A stretch of DNA of 64,000 nucleotides from Prevotella sp. (GTDB lineage: Bacteria > Bacteroidota > Bacteroidia > Bacteroidales > Bacteroidaceae): the NCBI GenBank assembly GCA_017402445.1, contig JAFPME010000040.1, forward strand, positions 1 through 64,000, read 5' to 3'. The position numbers were made by a program, and so were the translations under genes. Positions within the stretch are counted from its first letter, which is position 1. Each line of letters opens with the position of its first letter. Shown here one piece after another: positions 53,639 through 62,809 of this stretch. The notes under the pieces were generated by a model that saw only the letters and a program-made list of their open reading frames with translations, was not told the DNA's origin and did no database searches.

Positions 53639-56025
53639 TTTTTGTTCAGAGATTTCTGAGCATGTTGGTTTGTGCAGCTTGGATGGTTCCTGCGCTTGCA
53701 CAGGACGTGTCGCGCATCCAGTTTTGTGACAAGAAATACGAGTATGGCCAGGGAAAAGACAGCATCACCTTGTTTTTGAAAGTATTGGACGGGAAAGGAG
53801 TTTCGACGAAAGATGTCAGTGTGGCTGATTTGGAAAAATACTTAGTGGTGAATGAAGAGGGGACTCTGATTTCTCCCGACCGTCGAAAAATAACAGCCGT
53901 CAGCTCGGGCCAACGCATTCCGAGCGACTTCACGTTCTCCGTCCTGGTTGACCTGGGAATACCTGAAGAAGGTAAAGACAGGATCTACTCCACCATAGGC
54001 AAGCTGGTGGACAGTGCACCGGACAGCTGTGTCTATCTGTCTTTCTTTGGCGACGAGGTTTCATCGAGCGAGATGGTGACCAAAGCGAACTACAAGAGCT
54101 TCCAAGCACGTTTCCATGCTACGGCCGAAGCGAAGCATTTCTACAGTGCACTGTATTCAAAACTGACAGAATTCAGCTCCGCAGCAGGCGAGTTCGAGCA
54201 GGACGTGAAAGCTGTTGCAGGTTACAAGAAGAACACAGACATCCTGAAACGCGCACAGTTGGCCAAGGACAAGAATGTTCTGATAGTCTTTACCGATGGA
54301 AATACCCGCTCGGAAGACGAGACCATCACTTTCCTTGAAGTGACCGACTATCAGTCGAATCCCGCTCATTTCGTCCCACGTGTCTATGCCATGTACTACA
54401 CGGGGAACGGTGTCGACGAGAACGTGAAGCTCACACTTGAGGGCGTTTCTGTCCCGCGCGACACGACAGGAACCATTCTGAAGGAGCGTCAGGGATCATA
54501 CAAGCCCTCAGACGATATGAATAAAGTGCTGCAAAATTTCGAAGAAGTGGTCAATGACGCCATGTACGATTTCGCTTTCACCTATCGTGCCACAGAGGGT
54601 AAGGCTTATACTGGCAGAATTGCCTATGTCGCCGAGTGGAAAGGTATGGAAGCCGGACAAGGCGACTACTCTATCGGCACGGCAGAAACACCTTGGCCTC
54701 TGAAGGCTGAGAGTGCAGCCGACTCTTTGCTGAAATTTGTTGTGGCCTTGCTGGTGGCCTTTTTGACTGCCGTCTTCTTCTTCCTGATAATGAAGATTGT
54801 GATTCCATACATCAAGTCGAAGCGTTTCTCCATGCAGTATTATAAGAAATATGAACCCGAAGCCAATGTACAGCGCCGCATCTGTACCTATTGCAGACAG
54901 GACATAGAACCGGGACAGCTGGTGGTTGTGAAGTGCAAGCACATCATGCACGTCAGCTGCTGGCAGCAAAACGGTTACAAATGCGTGGAGTACGGTCAGA
55001 ACTGCAAGGAGGGCATTCAGGACCACGTTGACATGAAAGAGATTTTCAGCCGTTCGTCACTGCTCGAGAGCTATCAGGCATTATCGGGAATCGTGGCCGC
55101 ACTGGTCAGCTGGATATGTTTCGAGCTGATGGGCCGAGGCATTCTGACATCCTTGGCGTCGGGCATTGCGAAGACCTTCTTCCGCAACGAAGAGCAGATG
55201 GGGAATCTGTTCAATGACTGTGTGCAGAAAGTGTCAGCTTTCCTGGCCGTCGGTCTGTTGTTGGGTTTCTTCCTTTCGCTCGTTTTCCGTTGGAATGACG
55301 AGTACCGAAAGAAAGATGCAAAGACTTGTCTGAAGATATTCGGGCTGTCGGTATTCTCGGGAGTCGTCGGCATGCTGGCATTCGCTGTAGGCGGCATCAT
55401 CTTCTGTCTGTTGCTGTCTGCGGTCGGAACGACCTACATCCCGTGGTATTGTTCTTTGCCTGCCTACATTCTGTTCTCCATTTGCGTGGCACTCAGCCTT
55501 ACGGTAAAGTCGTCCATACCGATGAAGAGCGCTTTGGTTGGAGGTTTATGCTCCGCCGTCATCGGCTTCGTTGTACTGGCATTCAGTGGTGTCGTAGGGG
55601 CCAAGTACGGATGGATGAGCATGCTGCTTGACTTTATCATCTATGGAGGCGGACTTGGAGCCTCGCTCGTCACAGTCCGTATGCTGGCAGAGAAATTCTT
55701 CCTTGTCATCAAAAACGGTGTGAAGGCAGGTCAACGCATTCCAATCCATAAGTGGATGAATGCTACTGGTGGCGGAAACAAGGTATCAATCGGTATGACA
55801 GGCGAATGTGAGATACAGATGAACTGGGAGAAGAGCAACAAGGTGGCCAAAGAGCACGTCCAGCTCTTCATTGACAAAGCTAAGAATCTTCCGATGATGA
55901 AGCCATTGGCTCCCGGTGTGGTCTATAATGTCCGCACGGAACTGCCTGCCAGCCGTCAGGTAGTATTGTCGAATGGCGATACGTTCAAGGTCGGCGACAC
56001 CATCTTTGAATATGTAGAATCGTAG
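53620..56025 (+). CDS. vWA-TM-RING-like-FHA membrane protein, candidate E3
   Basis: This is an 801-residue protein. A signal peptide (to 28) precedes a periplasmic vWA-like domain (about 103-330; FSVLVDLGIP, where the MIDAS DxSxS is lost, and VLIVFTDGN). Next come a membrane helix (371-397) and a zinc-finger-like segment with C422, C425, C439, H441, H444, C447, C455 and C462. This follows the RING-H2 order C-C-C-H-H-C-C-C, though the last pair is spaced C-x6-C, not C-x2-C. About six more membrane segments (485-690) and a C-terminal FHA-like domain (715-801; NKVAKEHVQLF, SNGDTFKVGDTIFEYV) follow. Topology puts RING and FHA in the cytosol, next to E2. FHA suggests phospho-control by the kinase at 63794. 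Confidence 0.75.
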   Translation: MDKKKVVFVQRFLSMLVCAAWMVPALAQDVSRIQFCDKKYEYGQGKDSITLFLKVLDGKGVSTKDVSVADLEKYLVVNEEGTLISPDRRKITAVSSGQRIPSDFTFSVLVDLGIPEEGKDRIYSTIGKLVDSAPDSCVYLSFFGDEVSSSEMVTKANYKSFQARFHATAEAKHFYSALYSKLTEFSSAAGEFEQDVKAVAGYKKNTDILKRAQLAKDKNVLIVFTDGNTRSEDETITFLEVTDYQSNPAHFVPRVYAMYYTGNGVDENVKLTLEGVSVPRDTTGTILKERQGSYKPSDDMNKVLQNFEEVVNDAMYDFAFTYRATEGKAYTGRIAYVAEWKGMEAGQGDYSIGTAETPWPLKAESAADSLLKFVVALLVAFLTAVFFFLIMKIVIPYIKSKRFSMQYYKKYEPEANVQRRICTYCRQDIEPGQLVVVKCKHIMHVSCWQQNGYKCVEYGQNCKEGIQDHVDMKEIFSRSSLLESYQALSGIVAALVSWICFELMGRGILTSLASGIAKTFFRNEEQMGNLFNDCVQKVSAFLAVGLLLGFFLSLVFRWNDEYRKKDAKTCLKIFGLSVFSGVVGMLAFAVGGIIFCLLLSAVGTTYIPWYCSLPAYILFSICVALSLTVKSSIPMKSALVGGLCSAVIGFVVLAFSGVVGAKYGWMSMLLDFIIYGGGLGASLVTVRMLAEKFFLVIKNGVKAGQRIPIHKWMNATGGGNKVSIGMTGECEIQMNWEKSNKVAKEHVQLFIDKAKNLPMMKPLAPGVVYNVRTELPASRQVVLSNGDTFKVGDTIFEYVES

Positions 56026-56079
56026 TTTTAGTTTTTCTTGAGTTTCAAGAAATCCAGAGTTTTCAAAGTGGCGGAAAAG

Positions 56080-57279
56080 ATGGAAAAGGAAAAGAGATAT
56101 GAGTGGGGAGAGGGTGTGTTCACGTTGCTCTCCTGGTTCAAAAAAGAAAAAGTCCGCAATGCCCGTGTGCTCGTCGCCGGGGCAGGAGCATTAGGCAATG
56201 AGGTCGTGAAAAACCTTGCGCTTTTCGGCGTCGGACATATATTCGTGGTCGATTTCGACCAGATTGAAATCTCCAACCTGACACGCTCGGTGCTGTTCCG
56301 CGAGGAGGATGCCTACAGTCATGCCTACAAGGCGGACATCGTAGCCAAACGGGCGATGGAGATCAACCCACAGATTAAAGTCACTCCCATTGTTGGCAAT
56401 CTGTTCTCAGAAGTCGGTCTTGGCATCTACCGTTCTGTCGACGTGGTCATTGGATGCCTTGACAGCCGCATTGCCCGCTATTTGCTCAACAGGCTATCCT
56501 TACGCGCTGGGAAAACGTGGATTGACGGCAGCATTGAGAATCTGACCGGAACAGTACGTGTGTTCACACCTGGCATTAGCTGCTATGAATGTGGACTGTC
56601 GCGCGAGGAATTCAACAATATCATGCTGAGAACAGGCTGTGCGGATGTAGTCAGAACACAAGGTTCGGCAGGACGTGTTGCCACGACACCAATCAGTGCT
56701 TCCATCGTTGGGGCACTGCAAGTGCAGGAGGCGATGAAAATCATACATCTCGACACGGAAGCCGCATCCCAGTTCCAAACACTGCAGGGCAAGATGATGC
56801 GCTATGAAGGCATGGTTAACGCCATGAACATCTACAAGTTCGCATCATGGAAAAACAACTGTCCAGCTCATGAGCATTGGGAAAACGTTGAACAGTGCAA
56901 GGATTTATCGGCAGGAATGTCTGTCAGAGAGGCTTTGTCGTTGCTGAAACAACACTTGGGAACGAATGCCGTTGAAATCAACATGCGCAACAACAAGTTC
57001 ATCGACATCATCATTTCTGACCGTCCGGAGAAGGAGTTTAAGGTTATGGTTCCTGAGTCGAAGCTTGACAATGTCATCAAAGAAAACAAGGAAATGCGGC
57101 AGCTTAGCTACCGAACTTTATTCCACAAACATTTCTATGAGAACATTGACGATACATTCCCTTACCAGGAGCTGACGTTACAACAAATAGGAATCCCATT
57201 CTATGACGTCATTCAGGTTTCTTCCGAGCGCGGAGTATCGTATGTAGAACTGAGCGCAGATGGCAAGTTATACGAATAG
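56080..57279 (+). CDS. E1-like ubiquitin-activating enzyme (ThiF/UBA superfamily)
   Basis: The 399-residue protein begins at ATG MEKEKRYEWGEG, chosen over an in-frame TTG (56038) or GTG (56068). ATP-binding VLVAGAGALGNEV (GxGxxG, residues 34-39), VVDFDQIEISNLTRSVLF with the acidic, Asn and Arg residues that contact ATP, AYKADIVAKRA with the adenylation Lys, and GCLDSRIARYLLN are all present. CYEC (168-171) is half of a possible zinc site. Cys187 in RTGCADVV is the best candidate for thioester formation. A C-terminal 130-residue region may be a ubiquitin-fold-like docking domain (FKVMVPESKLDNV, YVELSADGKLYE). It should adenylate the modifier's C-terminal Gly and hand it to the E2. Confidence 0.87.
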   Translation: MEKEKRYEWGEGVFTLLSWFKKEKVRNARVLVAGAGALGNEVVKNLALFGVGHIFVVDFDQIEISNLTRSVLFREEDAYSHAYKADIVAKRAMEINPQIKVTPIVGNLFSEVGLGIYRSVDVVIGCLDSRIARYLLNRLSLRAGKTWIDGSIENLTGTVRVFTPGISCYECGLSREEFNNIMLRTGCADVVRTQGSAGRVATTPISASIVGALQVQEAMKIIHLDTEAASQFQTLQGKMMRYEGMVNAMNIYKFASWKNNCPAHEHWENVEQCKDLSAGMSVREALSLLKQHLGTNAVEINMRNNKFIDIIISDRPEKEFKVMVPESKLDNVIKENKEMRQLSYRTLFHKHFYENIDDTFPYQELTLQQIGIPFYDVIQVSSERGVSYVELSADGKLYE

Positions 57280-57294
57280 GAGAGAAATAGGAAG

Positions 57295-58200
57295 ATGGAA
57301 AACAAACAGAAGGTAATGACCGTCCCTGAGAATTTCCCCTTCGATATCAGTGCAGAGACGCTGTTGAGTTTTTTCCCTGAAGACGGATGCTCCGTTTCCT
57401 TTCGTGGGCTTCACAAGAGGAACTCTTACAACGACATCGTCAATATAGAGGAAGACCATACAGACCGTCTGCATGTGGACATAGCCAGGTTCAGTCTTTA
57501 CAACTCTCTGCCGGAGTACATGTTCCATCCTATTGACCGTTTCGACAATCTTCCACAATACGAAGAAAAGGAACGATTCGAAGAACAACTGGAGGCCCAG
57601 CAGGAAGAGATTGCGAAGGCATACCGTTTTTTTGCACCAATCGACATTTTGCTGCTCAAACAGCGAATGGATGTGAAAGAACGAGTCCTGCCTTTAGCCC
57701 AACAGAATCGCATCATGGAAAGAATCATCGGCGACAACCTCACTGCCGAACAGCTTGAGAACCGTTTCATTCGCCTGTGCATTCCTTTCCTGCCTCAGTG
57801 CAAAAACATCAGAGGCAACAAGACCCTTCTGACGTTTCTGCTACGCAAAGTGCTCATGGAGGAAGGTCTGCAGGTAGAAGTGCATCACATGACCGAATTA
57901 CAACGGGATGAACATCCTCGTTACGAAGAATCGTTGGACTTGACACTGGGAGAAGGCTTCATGGGCAACGAGTACGTAGACATGGTAACGGTCTATGACA
58001 TCTCTTATTGGAGTGACGATGAATGCAATGAACAATTCCTTCATTTTATTAACGAAATCGAAGTCTTCCGAGTATTCCTGCAAGACTGGTTCTTGGCTGT
58101 AGGCGAGGAACTACGATTCAACATCACCCAAGACGAGTTGCCTCTTCGCCTGAATGACGAAGTGGTCTACAATTATTTGAATTACAATACTAACATATAA
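57295..58200 (+). CDS. tssG: Type VI baseplate protein TssG-like
   Basis: The 301-residue protein is assigned by context (next to TssK, TssE, TssF) and weak family pattern. It has RFFAPIDILLLKQRMDV, RFIRLCIPFLPQCKNIRGNKTLLTFLLRKVLMEEGLQVE and a C-terminal FLHFINEIEVFRVFLQDWFLAVGEELRF, similar in layout to Bacteroidetes TssG, in which two copies with TssF and TssE form the baseplate wedge. Sequence conservation in this family is low, so confidence is moderate. Confidence 0.65.
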   Translation: MENKQKVMTVPENFPFDISAETLLSFFPEDGCSVSFRGLHKRNSYNDIVNIEEDHTDRLHVDIARFSLYNSLPEYMFHPIDRFDNLPQYEEKERFEEQLEAQQEEIAKAYRFFAPIDILLLKQRMDVKERVLPLAQQNRIMERIIGDNLTAEQLENRFIRLCIPFLPQCKNIRGNKTLLTFLLRKVLMEEGLQVEVHHMTELQRDEHPRYEESLDLTLGEGFMGNEYVDMVTVYDISYWSDDECNEQFLHFINEIEVFRVFLQDWFLAVGEELRFNITQDELPLRLNDEVVYNYLNYNTNI

Positions 58201-58205
58201 TACTT

Positions 58206-59186
58206 ATGCCAAAAAGAATCAGTTGGAAGAAGGGAATGCGTCTGACCGACGAGGTACTCCTTGCTGCCGACCGCTGCAATGACGAGACTCTGGGACATGC
58301 ATTTGCTTTGGCATCAATGGGACGTTTAGGCCTGATGCCATCAACAAGGCCTTTCCGCTTGTCTATGAGTGTGACAAGAGGTTACATAGAAGTAGAAGCC
58401 CTCGATTGTCTGGGACTTACACGGGCTGGCGATGTTATTGACGTACAGTTCGGAACGAATTTCACCAATTCGTACGAGACTCGTGTCCAGATTCCTGGCG
58501 GAAGTGATGACAACGATTTCCTTCTGACCGTCAATGCTCACCCTGACGACTGGAAAGATGCAGAGGGAGGTTATCGTGAGCCCACCTACACTTTTTCTTT
58601 GGTTAGTCCAAAGACGGCTCTTTCGGAACATGCTCTGCCAATCGGGCGCATCGTTAACGATGGTGGTTGGCAGGAAGACGTGAACTACTTTGTTCCACCT
58701 TGTCTGCTAGTGTCGGCACATGCCAAATACGAGCAACTCCTTCAGCAATTCCTTGAAATATTGCAGTCTATTGATTCGAAGACCCGTCAGCAGCTGAAGA
58801 CCCCAGTGCGGACTGCCATCAGCATCTATTGGCCAGTGGTACAGCAGGTGTATGTAGAAGTGAACACTTGCCGCGAGGTGCTCACTCCGATACAGTTGCA
58901 GGCTTGTGTCCAGCGAGTCGTCAGGACTTTCGTTTGTGCCTGCGACCTTGATGACATTCTGACACTCGAAGATGCAGACATCTTCCTCAATTATTCAAGT
59001 GTCACTTATAATCCCAGCATAGCGTATCTCAGGATCAGACAAGGATTGGGCATGTGTTATTCAATCAGCGAAAAAATAGAGAAATTCAGTCTGCTGAAGG
59101 AAGAACCGACGGTAGCACCACCGCCGCCACCAAAGCCAGAACCACCGAAGGACGACCGTCGACGTTGGAACGGACCTAATATATGA
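58206..59186 (+). CDS. tssK: Type VI baseplate protein TssK-like
   Basis: This is a 326-residue protein. The N-terminus ISWKKGMRLTDEVLLAADRCND matches the TssK start (xxWxxGMxLxxxxFxxxD). A beta-rich domain follows, then a helical middle (YEQLLQQFLEILQSIDSKTRQQL), a C-terminal beta region and a Pro-rich tail. TssK normally links the baseplate to the membrane complex. With no TssL/M here, it would have to dock onto the unusual membrane proteins of this locus. Shorter than proteobacterial TssK (about 440). Overlaps tssE by ATGA. Confidence 0.7.
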   Translation: MPKRISWKKGMRLTDEVLLAADRCNDETLGHAFALASMGRLGLMPSTRPFRLSMSVTRGYIEVEALDCLGLTRAGDVIDVQFGTNFTNSYETRVQIPGGSDDNDFLLTVNAHPDDWKDAEGGYREPTYTFSLVSPKTALSEHALPIGRIVNDGGWQEDVNYFVPPCLLVSAHAKYEQLLQQFLEILQSIDSKTRQQLKTPVRTAISIYWPVVQQVYVEVNTCREVLTPIQLQACVQRVVRTFVCACDLDDILTLEDADIFLNYSSVTYNPSIAYLRIRQGLGMCYSISEKIEKFSLLKEEPTVAPPPPPKPEPPKDDRRRWNGPNI

Positions 59187-59677
59187 TGGAGTATATCGGC
59201 ACCCCCTTGAATATCAGTGATGACGGGCAGTTGGTTCGCGATGTCAACGAGCGTATTACTATGCTCGACAATCTGGTCGAACTGATCGTATTCACACCTC
59301 GTGGCAGTTTTGAGGCAGATCCGGATTTTGGCTTTGAATATTGGAACCATGAATATTCGAACGTCCACTACCGAGAATTCAACAACAGCCAGCTAGGAAA
59401 GGGTTCCTTCGGCCTGCATAATGACGTGACGAGAAAAGAATGCGAAGAAAGCATCCGAAACAGTTTGGCAACGTATGAGCCAATGCTGAAGAGTGTAGTT
59501 GTCTCAATTGAACTCGACACTGCTGTAGACAGACAACTGCGAAGGAATCGGATGCCATCCAAGTACGAGGTAAAAGTGATAGTAGAGGGAAATCTTGATG
59601 ATGGATTAGGCACCAAGGTTTCATATAGGAAGATGGTGACTTTCCTGATAGAACCTACCGTAAAACGATATCGATAA
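59183..59677 (+). CDS. tssE: Type VI baseplate protein TssE (gp25-like)
   Basis: The 164-residue protein carries the gp25-like pattern: ERITMLDNLVELIVFTPRGSFEADPDFGFEYW, then ESIRNSLATYEPMLKSVVVSIELD and a final strand VKVIVEGNLDD. TssE starts sheath assembly on the baseplate. The family EPR motif is represented by the YEPML segment. Overlaps tssK by four bases and is followed after 18 bases by tssF. Confidence 0.82.
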   Translation: MMEYIGTPLNISDDGQLVRDVNERITMLDNLVELIVFTPRGSFEADPDFGFEYWNHEYSNVHYREFNNSQLGKGSFGLHNDVTRKECEESIRNSLATYEPMLKSVVVSIELDTAVDRQLRRNRMPSKYEVKVIVEGNLDDGLGTKVSYRKMVTFLIEPTVKRYR

Positions 59678-59695
59678 GAAAAAGAACGCCAGACA

Positions 59696-61486
59696 ATGGA
59701 TGTAGAATTAGAGAAAAAAATCGGCGAAGCCATTGAGAGCATTCGGAACATGTCGACTGACAGGACAGACTTCCAACAAATGGATCCTGTAGCAAAGATG
59801 ATGCTCGTAGCACTTATTGCCGAAGAACAGAAAATACACGACCACATAGACAGCCTGCAGGAACGATTGGTTGAGCGGTTCTGCTCCGACTTCATTCCGC
59901 GGCGCAAGATTGAGGCCATTCCTGCTGTTTGCCTCATCAAGCCGGAAGTCAAACGGACATCCGATTCGTCAATGGTCAGTGTCGGCTCTGGTTCCGTTTT
60001 CTGTTACAAGGCAGACAACATCAAGCAGCCATTGAACTATATTCCGGTGTTTGAAACGTCGTTGCTGCCTCATCAGGGACTCTATCTGCTGACTCCCCGG
60101 CAGATGAAAGCAGATGGTAAAGTGATTCCTGTCAGAATGGAACGACAGGAACAAGTATGGATCGGCATCAAGACAACAACTGAAGTTGACAACCTCAAAG
60201 GATTGTCGCTGTTCATCAAAGGAACAGGTGGTGTCGTTCCAGAACATATCTATGCTGTCAATGACGGCAGCGAAATCGAGTTCTCCACCATGCTTGAGAT
60301 GGAAAACCTTGAAATGGCGGAGCCTTTTGATGCCCAACAGTCTTCGAGAGAGATGTTCTCGTTCATTGAGACATGGAAAGAGTGTATGCTAAATCTCGAG
60401 GACGCCAGTTTGGTTTACATTACGGACAATGCAGTGAACCGTGATTCGTTCAAGCCGAAAAGCTATCCGAGAGAGTTCCAACAGTGGCTGGAAAGTGACG
60501 TACTCAGCAGCTTTGAGGACGGGACCGTTTGGTTGAGGCTCGATTTTCCTGATGGTTTTGCCGTTCCTGACAGTTGTGAGATTGTACTGAATGTGCTGCC
60601 TGTCACCAATATTGACGTGAACAGTCTGATGCTCACACAGACACAGCCGATGGCGAAGCTTCAGAAGATTGAAGAATCTTTCTTTCTCTGCATCTTGGAA
60701 ACCACGACGGCATCGAACCGGCAAGGTTTTGGAATGCTGTCTGATGAGGTGATTGTCCGCGACTTTGATGCTTCATGCTACAACAACGGCGACCTTTATC
60801 GGGAAGTCCGAAATCTTTATAACCACTTCATCGACGATTATTACGCTTTCGTAGAGTACAACGGCATTAAGGACGGTGAAGTCTTGAAACAACTGCGTGA
60901 GACTATCAACAAGCTTGGAAAGAGCGTGGGGCAGCAGAATCAGACATTTTGTTTTGACAGTGGCACCTACGTGATGAAGAACATGAACCAATATCCTCCG
61001 ACATCTTCCACGAGGGTTTCCTATATAACGACAATGGGGCGAGTCGGAAACCTGCCTCAGACAGGAGACAACATGGACAACCGAAAGATACCTGCTCTCG
61101 GACAGAAAGTACAAGTAGTAGTAGGAGGAATGGGAGGAGCCGACAAAGCTACAGCAGACGAGCGTTACGAGCAACTTCGATATTATTCGCTGACCAACGA
61201 CCGCCTTTACACCCGTATGGATGTGGATGCTTTCATAAGGAAGGAAATCATCGGAGAGTTTGGCAAAGAGGAATTCCGAAGAATCTCTATCAAGACCAGC
61301 ATTGGAGGAACTGGTGGTTCCGCAAGTCTGCAACGCGGCCTTTACATTGATATTGAATTCAAGGACAAGAAGAACTACAACAGAGCTGTCGGCATGTTGT
61401 ACGACAAAATCCTGCAGCAGAAGATCATCAACAAGTCGTGCATTGCCATGCCAATTAAGGTGCAGCTCAGAAACCTTGAGGAATAA
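59696..61486 (+). CDS. tssF: Type VI baseplate protein TssF
   Basis: This is a 596-residue protein of normal size. It has an N-terminal helical part with DPVAKMMLVALIAEEQKIHDHIDSLQERLVERFCSDFIP, equivalent to the DPDVERLLEAFAFL-like start of TssF. Beta domains follow, with EIEFSTMLEMENLEMAEPF and VWLRLDFPDGFAVPDSCEIVLNVLPVTNI (matching the nCxPvvNlf element of TssF). The C-terminal domain ends RGLYIDIEFKDKKNYNRAVGMLYDKILQQKI. With TssG and TssE it makes the baseplate wedge. Confidence 0.85.
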   Translation: MDVELEKKIGEAIESIRNMSTDRTDFQQMDPVAKMMLVALIAEEQKIHDHIDSLQERLVERFCSDFIPRRKIEAIPAVCLIKPEVKRTSDSSMVSVGSGSVFCYKADNIKQPLNYIPVFETSLLPHQGLYLLTPRQMKADGKVIPVRMERQEQVWIGIKTTTEVDNLKGLSLFIKGTGGVVPEHIYAVNDGSEIEFSTMLEMENLEMAEPFDAQQSSREMFSFIETWKECMLNLEDASLVYITDNAVNRDSFKPKSYPREFQQWLESDVLSSFEDGTVWLRLDFPDGFAVPDSCEIVLNVLPVTNIDVNSLMLTQTQPMAKLQKIEESFFLCILETTTASNRQGFGMLSDEVIVRDFDASCYNNGDLYREVRNLYNHFIDDYYAFVEYNGIKDGEVLKQLRETINKLGKSVGQQNQTFCFDSGTYVMKNMNQYPPTSSTRVSYITTMGRVGNLPQTGDNMDNRKIPALGQKVQVVVGGMGGADKATADERYEQLRYYSLTNDRLYTRMDVDAFIRKEIIGEFGKEEFRRISIKTSIGGTGGSASLQRGLYIDIEFKDKKNYNRAVGMLYDKILQQKIINKSCIAMPIKVQLRNLEE

Positions 61487-61506
61487 ACCATTCACAGAAC
61501 GACACC

Positions 61507-62796
61507 ATGACCATTGCTTACGACAATTCCAACTTTGATTGGTACAATTTCAAAGAAGGAAATTTCGACATCAATAGGACTTTCCATGAAATTCATCTTC
61601 CCGTGAAAAAGGCAGATGACGGATACTATTACCAAGGCATTGCCTATATCACCCCCAGTCACCCACGCGATGGAGACGATCCCGAGTATGACTATGTGGA
61701 CATCAAGGTAACATATCATTTCGACTGGGACGGAAGATATAGCGCAAGCCATGGATACTACTACGATTCACAACGCTACAAGAAACTCTATCAAATTTCA
61801 AGAGACAAGGGACTGCCCGAAGTACACTTCTACAGATCAAAGCGGGCAAAGAAGCAAGCAACACAAACTTCAATCAACACTCCCTCGATAAAAAAAGAGC
61901 AATTTTCTGTCGATGCGGAGAAAATGACGGCTACACCTATCATCGACGAGAGTTTCGTTAAGAAGTTTGGCTCCTTCTTGGCCACTTGGGCAGGATGGAT
62001 GTCCACCGTTGGCAAAACGATTGTCGATGCGGTCAAAGAAGGAGTCACCAAGGAAGAGGCCATACGACGGGCAAAGGCCATCACGCCTCCTGCCAATACC
62101 GAGGAGATGATAAAAAAGATGGAGATTGAAGCCCAGCGCAGAGCCGAAGCACGAATCAAAGCCCAGAATGCCCAAGCGCATGCAAATGCCGAGAAGTACG
62201 GCGGAGGTGAGGAAATGTGGAAAGCTGTCGACAACAGCAAAGCTCGTCCACGAAGAGCCCCAAAGGTCCCGAAACCGCCTGCCGTGCCGAAAAACGGACC
62301 GAAGCCTTATGCCATCAAAGGTCTCACGGGCGCATCGCGGGCCCTTACTGGCTTGGCCATTCTCGGGTTAGGCGCAGAGGGCGTCATGGTTTATCTGAAC
62401 TATCTGGAATGGCAGTACGAGGAGAATGGACCTGCTGAAACATTCTACAAAAACGAGTTCGAATTGTCGTTGCTCGGATGGGGCAACTCGTTGGTGATCT
62501 TCGCCGGCTCTGTCGGGGTCGGAATGGCAACAGCAGGAACGGCTGCTGCCGCTGCGACAACTGCTGCTGCCGTAACGGCTTCCATCGCCATTGCTGGAAT
62601 AGGGAGCTTGTGGGCTATCCTTGACTTAGCCTGCTACTACGCCACCGGCGACCATCTTCCCGTATTTATTGCCAAGACCGTAACGCACGCAGCAGGTGCC
62701 ATTACCAACAGGGCAACAGGAGGAGCGGTCAACGAGTATGGCTTCAACTGGGATTTCTCGTCTTGGGATCTTTGGTGGTCGGTAAAGTTCCAATAG
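61507..62796 (+). CDS. Hypothetical protein with hydrophobic C-terminal domain, effector candidate
   Basis: This is a 429-residue protein. The unknown N-terminal domain is rich in Tyr and Asp (residues 1-115; DYVDIKVTYHFDWDGRY), with a helical charged middle (EEMIKKMEIEAQRRAEARIKAQ) and a C-terminal region with hydrophobic segments. These are LTGLAILGLGAEGVMVYLNYL near 286 and a long Ala/Thr/Val run near 335-375, VGVGMATAGTAAAAATTAAAV. The coiled coil plus hydrophobic hairpin resembles the effector candidate at 45544. It may be a second membrane-acting effector or an assembly factor. No toxin family is recognised. Confidence 0.45.
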   Translation: MTIAYDNSNFDWYNFKEGNFDINRTFHEIHLPVKKADDGYYYQGIAYITPSHPRDGDDPEYDYVDIKVTYHFDWDGRYSASHGYYYDSQRYKKLYQISRDKGLPEVHFYRSKRAKKQATQTSINTPSIKKEQFSVDAEKMTATPIIDESFVKKFGSFLATWAGWMSTVGKTIVDAVKEGVTKEEAIRRAKAITPPANTEEMIKKMEIEAQRRAEARIKAQNAQAHANAEKYGGGEEMWKAVDNSKARPRRAPKVPKPPAVPKNGPKPYAIKGLTGASRALTGLAILGLGAEGVMVYLNYLEWQYEENGPAETFYKNEFELSLLGWGNSLVIFAGSVGVGMATAGTAAAAATTAAAVTASIAIAGIGSLWAILDLACYYATGDHLPVFIAKTVTHAAGAITNRATGGAVNEYGFNWDFSSWDLWWSVKFQ

Positions 62797-62809
62797 AAAA
62801 ACACAAGAC

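Noticed and set aside
56080..57279. The E1-like protein as ThiF or MoeB of thiamin or molybdopterin synthesis
   Set aside because: No ThiS/MoaD, ThiG or MoaE is near; the neighbours are an E2, a JAMM protease and secretion genes.
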